NCBI RefSeq assembly: GCF_014201585.1
Contig: NZ_JACHES010000009.1
Coordinates: 62,001-126,000 of the forward strand
Length of the DNA stretch: 64,000 nucleotides
From: Anoxybacillus tengchongensis
GTDB lineage: Bacteria > Bacillota > Bacilli > Bacillales > Anoxybacillaceae
Direction: 5' to 3'
Shown here: piece by piece, positions 9,196 to 18,516 of the stretch
Layout: each line of letters begins with the position of its first letter
Numbering within the stretch: position 1 is the first letter of the stretch
Notes under the pieces: generated by a model
Database searches by the model: none
Seen by the model: the letters and a program-made list of their open reading frames with translations, nothing else
Told to the model about the DNA's origin: nothing
Made by a program: the position numbers and the translations under genes

Positions 9196-9981
9196 ATGGA
9201 TGTATCATTGTTATTAGAGTATGGTTGGGTGCTTCTCGTTTTAATCGGTTTAGAGGGGATTCTCGCTGCCGATAACGCCGTTGTCATGGCAGTCATGGTG
9301 AAGCATTTACCAGAAAAGCAACAAAAGCGGGCGCTTTTTTACGGGCTTGCTGGGGCGTTTATTCTTCGCTTTGCGGCGCTATTCGTCATTTCGTATTTAG
9401 TTAATATTTGGCAAATCCAAGCGCTCGGTGCATTGTATTTAATGTTTATTGCTGCGCATCATTTTATGACGAAAAATCGAGACGGTTCACATAAAGAAGG
9501 GAAAAAACAATCTGGTTTTTGGATGACGGTATTGAAAGTTGAGCTTGCTGATTTGGCGTTTGCGATTGACTCGATTTTAGCGGCTGTTGCTTTAGCCATG
9601 ACGTTGCCAAACACGAACTTGCCAGCGATCGGTGGCATGGACGGCGGGAAGTTTTTAGTTATTTTTGCTGGTGGTCTGATTGGTGTTATCATTATGCGTT
9701 TTGCAGCAAATGCGTTCGTTAAAATATTACAAAAACGTCCGAGTCTTGAATCGGCTGCGTTTTTAATCGTCGGTTGGGTCGGTGTGAAATTGGCCGTATA
9801 TACGCTAGCGCACCCAAGTTTAGCGATCGTCTCTGAACATTTTGCGCATTCGGGGCTCTGGAAAGCGACATTTTGGATCGTGCTTTTAGCGATTGCCGCA
9901 GGCGGTTGGTTTTTCTCCGGAAAAGAAACGCAACAACAAAAAGAAGCGGTCGAGACGCTGAAAAAAGCACAAAACGAGTAA
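9196..9981 (+). CDS. TerC/YkoY-family membrane protein, probable Mn exporter
   Basis: A 261-residue TerC-family membrane protein with seven to eight helices. Two acidic motifs in the membrane are visible: EGILAADNAVVMAVM in helix 1 and ELADLAFAIDSILAA in the middle, where the aspartates are thought to coordinate metal. The riboswitch directly upstream supports manganese efflux or metalation of exported enzymes, the roles reported for B. subtilis TerC homologues. The start at 9196 follows AGGAGGG. An in-frame start at 9058 would lie inside the riboswitch and is rejected. Confidence 0.9.
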   Translation: MDVSLLLEYGWVLLVLIGLEGILAADNAVVMAVMVKHLPEKQQKRALFYGLAGAFILRFAALFVISYLVNIWQIQALGALYLMFIAAHHFMTKNRDGSHKEGKKQSGFWMTVLKVELADLAFAIDSILAAVALAMTLPNTNLPAIGGMDGGKFLVIFAGGLIGVIIMRFAANAFVKILQKRPSLESAAFLIVGWVGVKLAVYTLAHPSLAIVSEHFAHSGLWKATFWIVLLAIAAGGWFFSGKETQQQKEAVETLKKAQNE

Positions 9982-10006
9982 AAGGAGGCACGTTCCTCCT
10001 TTTTTT
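9980..10006 (+). terminator. Terminator after the TerC gene
   Basis: AAAAGGAGG (9980-9988) pairs with CCTCCTTTT (9995-10003) and runs into a T tract. Confidence 0.85.
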
Positions 10007-10038
10007 GTTATAATGAGAGGAGGAGGAGATGATGATTG

Positions 10039-10542
10039 ATGTTAAGTGAAAAATTGTTAAATGGACTAAATGAACAAATGAATTTTGAATTTTATTCGGC
10101 GCATGCGTATATGGCGATGGCCGCGTATTGCTCGGCGGAAGGCTTGGATGGCTTTGCGAATTTCTTTTTAGTCCAAGCGGAAGAAGAGCGGTTCCATGCG
10201 ATGAAGTTTTACAACTTTATTAACGCGCTTGGTGAGCGAGCGGTGATGACCGGTTTCCCGTCGCCAAATAACGAATTTACGTCCGTTCGCGATTGCTTTG
10301 AAAAAGCGCTCGCCCATGAAAAAGAAGTAACGCGCCGCATTTATAAACTATCTGACTTAGCGTTAGACGAGCGCGAGCATGCGACGATGAACTTTTTAAA
10401 ATGGTTTATTGACGAACAAGTCGAAGAAGAATCGTTGTTCGATACGCTCATTCAAAAACTAAAACGCATCGAAGGCGACAGCAACTCGCTGTTCATGCTT
10501 GACAACGAACTGGCACAACGCACATTTACACCAGAACCGTAA
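10039..10542 (+). CDS. Ferritin (FtnA-like)
   Basis: A 167-residue non-heme ferritin that would store iron as a ferric mineral in a 24-subunit shell. It starts with LSEKLLNGLNEQMNFEF and has the ferroxidase ligands of this family: E in NEQMNFEFYSAH, the EEERFHA helix (E-x2-H pattern), and a further glutamate in the CFEKALAHEKEV helix. The length is normal. A run of AGGAGGAGGAG lies just upstream; the ATG at 10039 is preferred over a TTG at 10036. It is flanked by terminators and so is monocistronic. No Fur box was identified. Confidence 0.92.
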   Translation: MLSEKLLNGLNEQMNFEFYSAHAYMAMAAYCSAEGLDGFANFFLVQAEEERFHAMKFYNFINALGERAVMTGFPSPNNEFTSVRDCFEKALAHEKEVTRRIYKLSDLALDEREHATMNFLKWFIDEQVEEESLFDTLIQKLKRIEGDSNSLFMLDNELAQRTFTPEP

Positions 10543-10543
10543 A

Positions 10544-10569
10544 GGGAATGCATCGGCATTCTCTTTTTT
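10544..10569 (+). terminator. Terminator after the ferritin gene
   Basis: GGGAATGC (10544-10551) pairs with GCATTCTC (10556-10563), and six T residues follow. Confidence 0.8.
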
Positions 10570-10629
10570 CTTTTCCCTCCTAACCAAATCCCGCGCATGA
10601 AGCGATAGATGAATGTAGGAGGGATGGAG

Positions 10630-11448
10630 ATGAAATGGTTAGTTCGTGATGAGCCATTATTTGTTTTACCGACCGTGGCTGTAAAGCTTGGGTTGAATGA
10701 AAGTATTTTTTTACAACAGCTTCATTACTGGCTCGGGAAAAGTACGCATACGTATGATGGATATACATGGGTATATAATACGTACGAAGGATGGCGAAAA
10801 CAATTTCCGTTTTGGTCGGAAAGCACGATTCGGCGCACGATCGTCCGACTGGAGAAAAAGCGGATTGTCGTTTCGCGCTATCGATCAAAGCTTGATAAAA
10901 CAAAATGGTATCGCATTGACTACGATGTGCTAACGAACGTCATGAATGGCGAAGAAGAGCGCCAAAATGATGACACGAACGCGCAACATAAACAAACGAC
11001 GATGCAACATGACGTGTCGCACATGTCAACGTGCCAAGACGCACATCGCAATATGAACAGACAAACAAATATAACAACAGATGATACGTTACAACATATT
11101 ATCTATTTTTATGAACAAAACGGATTTGGGACGATAAATAGTTATGTCGAAGAAAAAATGGCGGTATGGGTCAATGAAACGTCAGAGGAATGGGTGCTAG
11201 AAGCGTTAGCGACTGCATTAAAAAACGGGGTGAAAACGTGGACATATGCGGAAGGTATTTTACGCAACTGGAAGAAAAACGAATATATGCGTTTCAAACA
11301 TAAGGGAAAACGAGCGGTGCGAACGGAGATGATTCCAGAATGGCTACATATCGACTATGCACAATATGAACGAAAAACGTATAGCGAAGCAGAGCTCGAA
11401 CAAAAGCGGCGTGAGTTAGAAGAACGATTAAAAAAGAAAAGGGCATGA
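10630..11448 (+). CDS. DnaD-domain protein, phage replisome organizer type
   Basis: A 272-residue protein. The N-terminal 110 residues look like the winged-helix replisome-organiser domain of phage and plasmid replication proteins (FVLPTVAVKLGLNESIFLQQ, then STIRRTIVRLEKK). After a polar linker comes a DnaD-like region at about residues 155-215 (IYFYEQNGFGTI, WTYAEGILRNWKKN), ending in a basic helical tail. Such proteins load helicase at phage origins. No other phage genes are near, so this is a lone gene or a prophage remnant. The start at 10630 follows AGGAGGG by six bases. Confidence 0.78.
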   Translation: MKWLVRDEPLFVLPTVAVKLGLNESIFLQQLHYWLGKSTHTYDGYTWVYNTYEGWRKQFPFWSESTIRRTIVRLEKKRIVVSRYRSKLDKTKWYRIDYDVLTNVMNGEEERQNDDTNAQHKQTTMQHDVSHMSTCQDAHRNMNRQTNITTDDTLQHIIYFYEQNGFGTINSYVEEKMAVWVNETSEEWVLEALATALKNGVKTWTYAEGILRNWKKNEYMRFKHKGKRAVRTEMIPEWLHIDYAQYERKTYSEAELEQKRRELEERLKKKRA

Positions 11449-11459
11449 ATCGTCATACC

Positions 11460-12806
11460 CTATCCGATTTGTTTGAGCGGTTCGTCCATTTGTGTTGTCG
11501 CTTCAACGGCTTCTAAAAGCAACTCAACGAGATGAACGGCGCGCACGTTTGTGAGCCCTTCCCGTTCAATGCCGAGTTTCATTTGCAGTAAGCAACCCGG
11601 ATTAGCGGTTACAATCGTCGTCGCTTTCGTTTGTTTTGCTTGTTCCATTTTGTAATCGAGCACTTGCATCGACATGTCCGGCTCGATGATGTTATAAATG
11701 CCTGCAGACCCACAACATCGGTCGGCATCTTTCATTTCGCGAAATTCGACACCTGCAATCGATTGAAGAAGAAGGCGGGGCTCTTTCGCTGTTTTCATGA
11801 CGTTGCGCAAATGGCACGAGTCTTGATACGTCACAATTTGGTTTGGTGCGTGCCAATCTTTATGATGAAAGCCGAGCTCGACTAAAATGACTGATACGTC
11901 TTTTATTTTAGCGACAAACGCTTTTGCGCGCTCCGCCCAAACGGGATCGTCTTTTAACAAATGGTCATATTCGATTAAAAACGCGCCGCAGCCGCCAGCG
12001 TTTGTGATAATGTAATCGACATCAAGTGTTTCAAACGCTTCAATATTGCGTTTTGCTAAAGTTTTTGCGTCCGCTTTTTCACCGCTATGCCCATGAAGCG
12101 CCCCGCAACACGTTTGCGTTTCAGGAATGACAATGTCGCAGCCGACAAGCTGTAGCAGTTTCATCGTCGCATCGTTTATGTCCATAAACATCGTATCCAT
12201 TAAACAACCGCGAAAAAAGGCAACGCGTCGCTTGCGAGGAATGAGTGACTCAACATGCGTCGGACGTTCGTTCATTTGTTTCCACGTTGGCACGTTCGGT
12301 AATACGTTTTCCATCGTCGCTAAATGGCTTGGCAATAGGCGCAACAAGCCGAGTTTACGAACGAGCGTCTGCAAGCCTGAACGTTGATAAAAGCCGATCA
12401 GTGCCGTCACCATGCGCATCCGCTTTGGATGTGGAAAAAGCTGTTTAAATACGATATGGCGAATGAAACGGACGATGGGCGAGTACGTTTTATGTTGTGC
12501 GATAATGTCGCGCGCTTCTTCAAGCAAATGACCGTAGCGCACGCCAGAAGGGCAAACCGATTCACAGGCGCGGCAGCCAAGACATAGTTGAAGGGAACGT
12601 TCGACATCTTCATCCGGTTCAATCAGTCCGTCGACGACCGCTTTCATTAACGCAATGCGCCCGCGTGGCGAATGCGACTCTTGAAAGCCGGATTCAATGT
12701 ACGTCGGACATGTCGGCAAACAAAAGCCGCAACGCATACAATTTAATAGCTCGTCTTCATTCATGCGCGCTTGAAATTGTTGTTGGATATGCGGTTTGTT
12801 TGTCAT
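11460..12806 (-). CDS. Glycolate oxidase iron-sulfur subunit GlcF
   Basis: A 448-residue electron-transfer subunit of the membrane-associated glycolate oxidase. Two 4Fe-4S clusters are bound by CMRCGFCLPTCP (about residues 20-31) and CLGCRACESVCP (about 74-85). Two CCG domains follow (CCGALHGHSG and CCGSAG). It would pass electrons from the FAD subunit to the quinone pool. Its start overlaps the glcD stop by four bases, so the pair is a coupled operon. It corresponds to B. subtilis YsfD. As there, no separate GlcE is present. Confidence 0.92.
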   Translation of the reverse strand: MTNKPHIQQQFQARMNEDELLNCMRCGFCLPTCPTYIESGFQESHSPRGRIALMKAVVDGLIEPDEDVERSLQLCLGCRACESVCPSGVRYGHLLEEARDIIAQHKTYSPIVRFIRHIVFKQLFPHPKRMRMVTALIGFYQRSGLQTLVRKLGLLRLLPSHLATMENVLPNVPTWKQMNERPTHVESLIPRKRRVAFFRGCLMDTMFMDINDATMKLLQLVGCDIVIPETQTCCGALHGHSGEKADAKTLAKRNIEAFETLDVDYIITNAGGCGAFLIEYDHLLKDDPVWAERAKAFVAKIKDVSVILVELGFHHKDWHAPNQIVTYQDSCHLRNVMKTAKEPRLLLQSIAGVEFREMKDADRCCGSAGIYNIIEPDMSMQVLDYKMEQAKQTKATTIVTANPGCLLQMKLGIEREGLTNVRAVHLVELLLEAVEATTQMDEPLKQIG

Positions 12807-14215
12807 CGTGTAATCACCACCCGTTTGCGCGTACTTTTCGCGAACACTTTCCCCGGATTCATAATGTTGTTCGGGTCAAGCGCTTGTTTAATCGCCTTCA
12901 TCGCCGCAATGCCTTCTTTGCCAAGCTTCCATTCTAAATACGGCGCTTTCATGACGCCGACGCCATGTTCGCCTGTAATCGTACCACCAAGTTCAATGGC
13001 TTTCGCGAATATGTCTTCAAACGCTTGCTCGACGCGATGTAGTTCGTCTTTGTCGCGCACATCCGTCGGACATGTCGGATGAAGGTTGCCATCTCCTGCA
13101 TGACCGAACGTACAAATGTTGACGTTATATGTTTTCGCGATGTCGTTAATCGCTTTTACCATATTCGCAATTTGTGAACGTGGGACGGTCGCGTCTTCTA
13201 AAATCGTCGTCGGTTTTAAACGGGCGAGCGCTGATAACGCCGAGCGTCTTGCGGTGCGCAAGTTGTTTGCTTCTTCTTCCGTTTGCGCCACTTGGACAGA
13301 AATGGCGTTTTCCTCTCGGCAAATGCGCGCCATCGCTTCCATATCGCGTTCGACGACTTCTTTTGGTCCATCTTGTTCGATCAGTAAAACGGCTTTGACG
13401 TCTGTCGGTAAGCCGATGTTGACGAACGATTCAACGACTTGTAGCGTCGGTTGGTCTAAAAATTCAAGCGTCGTCGGGATGATTTTATTGGCGATAATCG
13501 CCGAAACGGAACGTGCTGCTGCTTCTAAATCTTCGTATAGCGCAAGCATCGTTTTTTTCGTCTCGGGCATCGGAATGAGCTTTAACGTCGCTTCTGTAAT
13601 AATGCCGAGCGTACCTTCCGAGCCGACAAAAAGGCGCGTTAAGTCGTAACCGGCGACGTCTTTTGCGAGCTTTCCGCCCGTGCGAATGACGTCACCATTG
13701 GCGAGCACGACTTCAAGCCCCATGACGTAATCGCGTGTCACCCCATATTTTAAGCCGCGCAAACCGCCGGAGTTTTCATTAATGTTGCCACCGATCGTTG
13801 AAATTTTCATCGAGCTTGGATCAGGCGGGTAAAACAGCCCTTTTGCTTCAACAGCGTGAATAAGGTCAAGCGTAATGACGCCCGGCTGAACGGTTACCGT
13901 TAAGTTTTCTTCATCAATTTCTAAAATGCGATTCATATGTTTAAACAACATCACGATGCCGCCTTCCGTTGGGCACGTGCCGGCGCAAAGGTTCGTGCCT
14001 GAGCCGCGCGGGATGATCGGAATGCGATGTTCGTTACAAATTTTTACGATTTCACTCACTTCTTTCGTATGGCGCGGCGCGATGACCGCATCAGGAAGCG
14101 ATTGAAAGTTTGGGGTAGCGTCATATGAGTAAACGAGCCGTCCGGCTTTCGAATCGTCATAGTTTTCGGCACCGACAATGTCAATGAGCTGTCGTTTTAC
14201 TTGTTCGGTGATCAT
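12803..14215 (-). CDS. Glycolate oxidase FAD subunit GlcD
   Basis: A 470-residue FAD-linked 2-hydroxyacid oxidase that converts glycolate to glyoxylate. The PCMH-type FAD domain carries PRGSGTNLCAG, followed by GGNINENSGG and the C-terminal FAD-oxidase domain with TFGHAGDGNLHP and TGEHGVG. It corresponds to B. subtilis YsfC. The start at 14215 is preferred because it gives the normal family N-terminus behind AGAAGG; the reading frame extends upstream to 14311 through a terminator, which cannot be coding. The gene lies downstream of the regulator and upstream of glcF. Confidence 0.92.
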   Translation of the reverse strand: MITEQVKRQLIDIVGAENYDDSKAGRLVYSYDATPNFQSLPDAVIAPRHTKEVSEIVKICNEHRIPIIPRGSGTNLCAGTCPTEGGIVMLFKHMNRILEIDEENLTVTVQPGVITLDLIHAVEAKGLFYPPDPSSMKISTIGGNINENSGGLRGLKYGVTRDYVMGLEVVLANGDVIRTGGKLAKDVAGYDLTRLFVGSEGTLGIITEATLKLIPMPETKKTMLALYEDLEAAARSVSAIIANKIIPTTLEFLDQPTLQVVESFVNIGLPTDVKAVLLIEQDGPKEVVERDMEAMARICREENAISVQVAQTEEEANNLRTARRSALSALARLKPTTILEDATVPRSQIANMVKAINDIAKTYNVNICTFGHAGDGNLHPTCPTDVRDKDELHRVEQAFEDIFAKAIELGGTITGEHGVGVMKAPYLEWKLGKEGIAAMKAIKQALDPNNIMNPGKVFAKSTRKRVVITR

Positions 14216-14252
14216 ATCATCGACCTTCTTTCTCCCGTTTTTACTATAAGCA

Positions 14253-14278
14253 TAAAAAAAAGCGGGGGAGCCCGCTAT
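14253..14278 (-). terminator. Terminator between the CdaR-type regulator and glcD
   Basis: On the minus strand AGCGGG and CCCGCT (14261-14266 and 14271-14276) form a stem followed by about eight T residues, ending the regulator transcript just before glcD. Confidence 0.8.
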
Positions 14279-14310
14279 GGATAAATATATAAAAATGAAG
14301 CGCTTACTCA

Positions 14311-15414
14311 TTATTTTTTTGTTGTTTCATCTAAAAAACGAATGGCTAAATATAAGGTGATGATATGTTCAAGGTTGCGCACGTGTAAATTTGTATATTG
14401 CTCTATTTTTTTCAGCCGATAATGAAGCGTATTAATATGAATATGAAGCGCTTCAGCGGTTTGTTTGAGCGATAAGTTGTTGGCGAAAAACGTGCGCAAC
14501 GTATGAAGCAGTTCTTGTTCATGCATGAACGGTTCAATCGTTCGTTTCACGAGCTCTCGTTTTGTTGCGAGTGAAATGTCTTCTAAACACATCTCTAATC
14601 GTAAATCTTCATCAAAGACGATCTTTTTTGTTTGTTTCGCAATATGAAGAGCGCGTTCCGCTTGTTTATACGAATGATGCACGTGTTTACTATCTACCAT
14701 TTTTCCGCATCCGATATAAAGCGTTACAGCGTATTTTTCGATGAGCGCTCGTTGCACCGTTTTTATTTTTGCGGTCGTTCGTTCTTTATCTTCATCCGTT
14801 TGTAAAATAAGTAAGCGGTCGTTTCCCCAACGGACGATGATGTCACGTTGTTCGTTCCACATGTTTTGTACGTATTTCCACATATCAACAGAAAGCGATG
14901 GTTCGTTTTCATGAAATGAAGCGATAATTACGCGGCGCTTCATCGTCAAATCGATATGAAACAGTTGAGCGCGTTCGTAAAATGATGGCGACCAGTCGCG
15001 CGCTTGCAGCCATTCAAAAACGAACGTTTCAAGCGCGCGTGCTTCGAGTTGAAGCTGCTCTGTATAATAGTTTTCTTGAATGAGAAGTTCAGTCATTTTT
15101 TTTAACAGTTCTCCGTATGGCGACACTTTTTTCGGATCGCCTGTAATGCCGATGACGCCGATGACGTCACCGCGAAAAAAGATCGGCAAGTTAATGCCAG
15201 CTTTCACGCCTCGCAATATGTTTTCATCTTGCTTTGTAATGATGCGTTTTTTCTTTTCTTGACAGACGAGAAACGCCCCTTCATGAAATTGACCGAGTCG
15301 CGTTGTATCGGTGCTTGCCATAATGATGCCGTTCGTATCGACGATAATAATGTCTTCATCAATGAGGCGGCGGACGTCAGATACAATTTTTTTCGCAAGG
15401 TGAGGGGAAAGCAT
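14311..15414 (-). CDS. CdaR/YsfB-family sugar-diacid type regulator
   Basis: A 367-residue transcription factor. The N-terminal diacid-recognition domain begins LSPHLAKKIVSDVRRLIDEDIIIVD and includes GVIGITGDP. The C-terminal PucR/CdaR helix-turn-helix reads LSLKQTAEALHIHINTLHYRLKKIE. It lies directly upstream of glcD-glcF in the same orientation, as ysfB does in B. subtilis, so it probably activates that operon in response to glycolate or a related hydroxyacid. The effector is inferred. A terminator separates it from glcD, implying that glcDF has its own promoter at about 14216-14252. Confidence 0.87.
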   Translation of the reverse strand: MLSPHLAKKIVSDVRRLIDEDIIIVDTNGIIMASTDTTRLGQFHEGAFLVCQEKKKRIITKQDENILRGVKAGINLPIFFRGDVIGVIGITGDPKKVSPYGELLKKMTELLIQENYYTEQLQLEARALETFVFEWLQARDWSPSFYERAQLFHIDLTMKRRVIIASFHENEPSLSVDMWKYVQNMWNEQRDIIVRWGNDRLLILQTDEDKERTTAKIKTVQRALIEKYAVTLYIGCGKMVDSKHVHHSYKQAERALHIAKQTKKIVFDEDLRLEMCLEDISLATKRELVKRTIEPFMHEQELLHTLRTFFANNLSLKQTAEALHIHINTLHYRLKKIEQYTNLHVRNLEHIITLYLAIRFLDETTKK

Positions 15415-15441
15415 GTATTCACTCCCTTTCGCAACTAAACT

Positions 15442-15484
15442 AAAAAAGCAACCGTCCTTTTTGCTTGCAAAGAAGGACGGTTAT
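15442..15484 (-). terminator. Terminator after the membrane chemoreceptor gene
   Basis: AACCGTCCTT (15450-15459) and AAGGACGGTT (15473-15482) form a ten-base-pair stem; on the minus strand it continues into GCTTTTTT. Confidence 0.8.
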
Positions 15485-15489
15485 CCGAG

Positions 15490-17256
15490 TTACATATGAA
15501 AACGTGCGACCGCTTGGCGAAGTTGTTCGGCGGTGCTTGCGAGCTCTTGGGAAGAAGCGAGCAATTCTTGCATCGTTGCGTTTTGTTCTTCCGTCGTTGC
15601 GGCCACTTGTTCAATATTTCTTGCTGATTGTGATGAAATGTCAATAATTTGATCAGCAAATGCGGTCATCGTTTTTACTTTTTCATCTACAGCACGAATC
15701 GTATCATGTACTGTATTACTTTCTGATTGGACGCGTGCCATATGGGTAGAAATCGAACGGAAAATGTTTCCGACTTGTTCGACGAGCGAATGACCAAATT
15801 GGAACGATTCGCTACTTTCGTTCATCACATGTACGGCATGTTCGGTTTGTGTTTGCGACTGCTCAGCCAGTTTGCGAATGTTTCCTGCCGCATGTGCGGT
15901 TTGTTCAGCTAGTTTTCGCACTTCTTCAGCGACGACCCCAAATCCTTTGCCATGTTCGCCTGCTCGTGCGGCTTCAATTGCGGCATTTAACGCAAGCAAA
16001 TTCGTTTGATCGGAAATGTTCGTAATAAAGCCGACAATTTGATGAATTTCTTTTGACTTATCGTTGAGTGATTCAATGACGATAGCCAGACGTTCAATTT
16101 GTTCACGAATGAGCTTCATTTGCGCAACCGTTTGCTCTACTAGTTCCGTACCTTCATGGACGCGCTTCGTTGTTTCGTTTGTTCGTTTGGCTGTTTCAGA
16201 TACTTTTTCCATGACAGTCGTTAACGCATCAGATACGTCATGCACTGCTTCGTTCGTTTGTTTCGATACATTCACTTGCTCATCTGCGCCGGAAGCGACT
16301 TCGAGAATAGCTTGCGTAATTTGTTCGTTCGCCTCCGTCGTTGCTTCGGCGTTCAGTCGCAACGTTTGCGACATGTCGTTGACGTGTGTTGCAGCCGCTT
16401 GAATTTGGGCGATCGATTGTTCAAGCCCGTCCGCTAATTCATTCATCGCTTTCGCAATTTGTCCGACTTCATCGGTTTCTGTATCCGTTAACCGTTGGAC
16501 GCGTAAGTTGCCGCGTGCGAGCTCATGGCAAACGTCGACGACTTGCTTCAATCGTTTGCTTATTTTTCGGCTGACAACGATTAAGGAGATGACGGATAAA
16601 ACGATCGCAACAATGACGGTCGCAATCATCATGAAAATATTTTTCGCAATGGTGTCGTTCATTTTCGTCGTTAATGTCGATCGATCATCTACGACGATTT
16701 TTCTTAATAGATCAAGCTTTTCGATGCTCATATCGCGAATCGTTGCCGCTTTATTTTGAAAACTAATCACTTGGAAAATGTCGATTTGTTCGCCGCGATC
16801 ACGATACATGAGCACGATCGGTTGAATGGTTTTATAAAGCAGTTCGTTCAGTTGATTTTCAATCGAAATGGTTGAATTGTAAATCGTTTTTGCTTCTTCT
16901 GTGTTCATATGTGGCTCAAGCTGTTTCATTTTCTTATTAAATTGATCGGTTAAGTCGTTGTATTGCCAAAGCGTCTCTGGACGCGGATTTGTCATATAGT
17001 CAGTAATGACGATATATTTTTGCTTAAACAGTGCGCTAACGTCGGTAATTAAAATGGCATGGTCGCTTTTTTGTTCGACTTGTTTGACGACGTTTGTTAA
17101 GTTATTGACGAGTAAAAAGACAAAAATGAAAACGCTGACAAACAAAAGCGTAGCAAAGCTGAAAACGATCCCATATTTTTTCCCGATCGTCATCGTTTGT
17201 TTCGATTGCGCCGTTTTCGTTTTTTTCTGAAAACGATTTGTCCAACGTCCGTTCAT
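15490..17256 (-). CDS. Membrane methyl-accepting chemotaxis protein
   Basis: A 588-residue chemoreceptor. A transmembrane helix at about residues 30-53 and another at about 208-231 flank an extracytoplasmic four-helix-type sensor of some 155 residues. HAMP follows ([11 protein letters not shown]), then a long coiled signalling domain with the hairpin tip [34 protein letters not shown], which contacts CheA/CheW. No pentapeptide CheR tether is seen. The ligand is unknown. AAAGGAGG precedes the start, and a TATAAT-like -10 element lies upstream on the minus strand. Confidence 0.92.
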   Translation of the reverse strand: MNGRWTNRFQKKTKTAQSKQTMTIGKKYGIVFSFATLLFVSVFIFVFLLVNNLTNVVKQVEQKSDHAILITDVSALFKQKYIVITDYMTNPRPETLWQYNDLTDQFNKKMKQLEPHMNTEEAKTIYNSTISIENQLNELLYKTIQPIVLMYRDRGEQIDIFQVISFQNKAATIRDMSIEKLDLLRKIVVDDRSTLTTKMNDTIAKNIFMMIATVIVAIVLSVISLIVVSRKISKRLKQVVDVCHELARGNLRVQRLTDTETDEVGQIAKAMNELADGLEQSIAQIQAAATHVNDMSQTLRLNAEATTEANEQITQAILEVASGADEQVNVSKQTNEAVHDVSDALTTVMEKVSETAKRTNETTKRVHEGTELVEQTVAQMKLIREQIERLAIVIESLNDKSKEIHQIVGFITNISDQTNLLALNAAIEAARAGEHGKGFGVVAEEVRKLAEQTAHAAGNIRKLAEQSQTQTEHAVHVMNESSESFQFGHSLVEQVGNIFRSISTHMARVQSESNTVHDTIRAVDEKVKTMTAFADQIIDISSQSARNIEQVAATTEEQNATMQELLASSQELASTAEQLRQAVARFHM

Positions 17257-17358
17257 CGTGAAGCCTCCTTTGCTTTTTTCTCATTATAGCACGACCGATC
17301 GCAAAGAAGGGAGAGGATTTTTGGACAAAATGCCACGAATTTTGTCACAAATTTTTTG

Positions 17359-17387
17359 TTGCAATCGGTTTCAAGTTCGTTTACAAT
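17359..17387 (+). promoter_or_regulatory. SigmaA promoter of the LacI-type regulator
   Basis: TTGCAA (17359-17364) and TACAAT (17382-17387) with 17-base spacing. The operator at 17404 lies about ten bases past the expected start of transcription. Confidence 0.7.
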
Positions 17388-17403
17388 TCAAATCAACAAG
17401 GAA

Positions 17404-17419
17404 TCCGAAACGTTTTGGA
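17404..17419 (+). promoter_or_regulatory. LacI-type operator O1 (autoregulatory)
   Basis: TCCGAAACGTTTTGGA is a near-perfect 16-base palindrome centred on CG. The same sequence occurs at 18467. This copy overlaps the ribosome binding site (GGAGGA) of the regulator, so bound repressor would block its own expression. Confidence 0.82.
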
Positions 17420-17429
17420 GGAAATGAAA

Positions 17430-18446
17430 GTGACAACGATTAAAGATATTGCGAAAGCAGCTGGCGTATCGGTCACGACCGTTTCGCGCGCGTTAAACGG
17501 TTATTCGGACGTCAGTGAAAAGACGCGCAAAAAAATTATGGATATCGCGAAGCAATTAAATTACAGTCCAAATACGCTGGCGCGAAGCCTTGTCATGAAT
17601 AAATCGAAAACGATTGGGCTACTCGTTTCAGGCATGACGCGTTCGGCGTTAAAAGATAACTTTACGTTTGAAGTGATGACAGGCGTCAACGATTATATTG
17701 CGAAAACAGACTATGACGTCATTTTGTTTAATACAAATTCGACGAAACAACGAGAAAAAACATATTCGCAATTATGTCGCGAACGGCGCGTCGACGGCGT
17801 CATTTTACAAGGCATTAAAACGGATGATCCGTATTTAACAGAAGTCGTTGAAAGCGACATTCCGTGCGTATTAATCGACATTCCGATTCAGTCGGATCGC
17901 GTCGGCTATGTGACGACCGATAACGTGTACGGGGCAAAAAAAGCGGTGCAACATTTGCTTGAACTTGGTCATCGTAACATTGCGATGATGAACGGACACG
18001 ATTACGCATTTGTGAGTAAACAGCGTCTGCAAGGGTTTTGTGAGGCGATGCAAGAAGCGAACGTGCCGATTCGAAAAGAATGGATTGTAAACGGCGATTT
18101 TTCCGAGGAGATGGCGGAAGCGCGAGCGTATGAGCTGTTTACGAAACATGAAAACATTACCGCGATGTTTTGCGCGAGCGATTTAATGGCGCTTGGCGTG
18201 ATGAAGGCGCTCAAACAGCTTGGCTTGCGCGTACCTGAAGATGTGTCGGTCGTTGGATATGATGACATTTTGCTTGCTTCATACGTCTCCCCAGCGCTAA
18301 CAACGATTGCGCAAAATAAATTTCAAATGGGCTATGAAGCAGCGAGCATGCTCATTGATATGCTCGAAGGAAATGAAGCGAAAGTCGTGACGTTGCGGAC
18401 GCAACTTGTCGTGCGCGAGTCAACGGCAGAAGTGAAAAAAGGGTAG
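17430..18446 (+). CDS. LacI-family regulator of the disaccharide cluster
   Basis: A 338-residue LacI/GalR repressor. The N-terminal helix-turn-helix is TIKDIAKAAGVSVTTVSRALNG with the hinge SPNTLARSLV; the periplasmic-binding-protein-like effector domain fills the rest (for example VIGYDD-type VVGYDDILLASYVSPALTT). The GTG at 17430 gives the usual LacI N-terminus eight bases after GGAGGA; ATG 17424 and TTG 17415 are too close to or inside that site. Operators lie before this gene and before the GH65 gene. The inducer is probably the imported disaccharide or a phosphorylated product; that is inference. Confidence 0.9.
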   Translation: MTTIKDIAKAAGVSVTTVSRALNGYSDVSEKTRKKIMDIAKQLNYSPNTLARSLVMNKSKTIGLLVSGMTRSALKDNFTFEVMTGVNDYIAKTDYDVILFNTNSTKQREKTYSQLCRERRVDGVILQGIKTDDPYLTEVVESDIPCVLIDIPIQSDRVGYVTTDNVYGAKKAVQHLLELGHRNIAMMNGHDYAFVSKQRLQGFCEAMQEANVPIRKEWIVNGDFSEEMAEARAYELFTKHENITAMFCASDLMALGVMKALKQLGLRVPEDVSVVGYDDILLASYVSPALTTIAQNKFQMGYEAASMLIDMLEGNEAKVVTLRTQLVVRESTAEVKKG

Positions 18447-18455
18447 CCCTTTTTT
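18435..18455 (+). terminator. Hairpin at the regulator stop codon
   Basis: AAAAAAGGG (18435-18443) and CCCTTTTTT (18447-18455) pair perfectly around a three-base loop that is the TAG stop. It is a probable intrinsic terminator or attenuator between the regulator and the GH65 gene. Confidence 0.7.
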
Positions 18456-18466
18456 CATACACAAAA

Positions 18467-18482
18467 TCCGAAACGTTTTGGA
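18467..18482 (+). promoter_or_regulatory. LacI-type operator O2 before the GH65 gene
   Basis: TCCGAAACGTTTTGGA, identical to O1, lies 34 bases upstream of the GH65 start codon. No clear -35/-10 pair was found between the hairpin and the gene, so it may act on a weak promoter here or as a roadblock to read-through. Confidence 0.82.
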
Positions 18483-18516
18483 AAAACTACATTCACACGA
18501 GGAAAGGAAGTTTACG

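Noticed and set aside
17404-17419. Reading the GAAACGTTTTGG sites as CcpA cre elements
   Set aside because: They lack the outer TG...CA positions of cre and occur exactly at a LacI-type regulator and its target gene.
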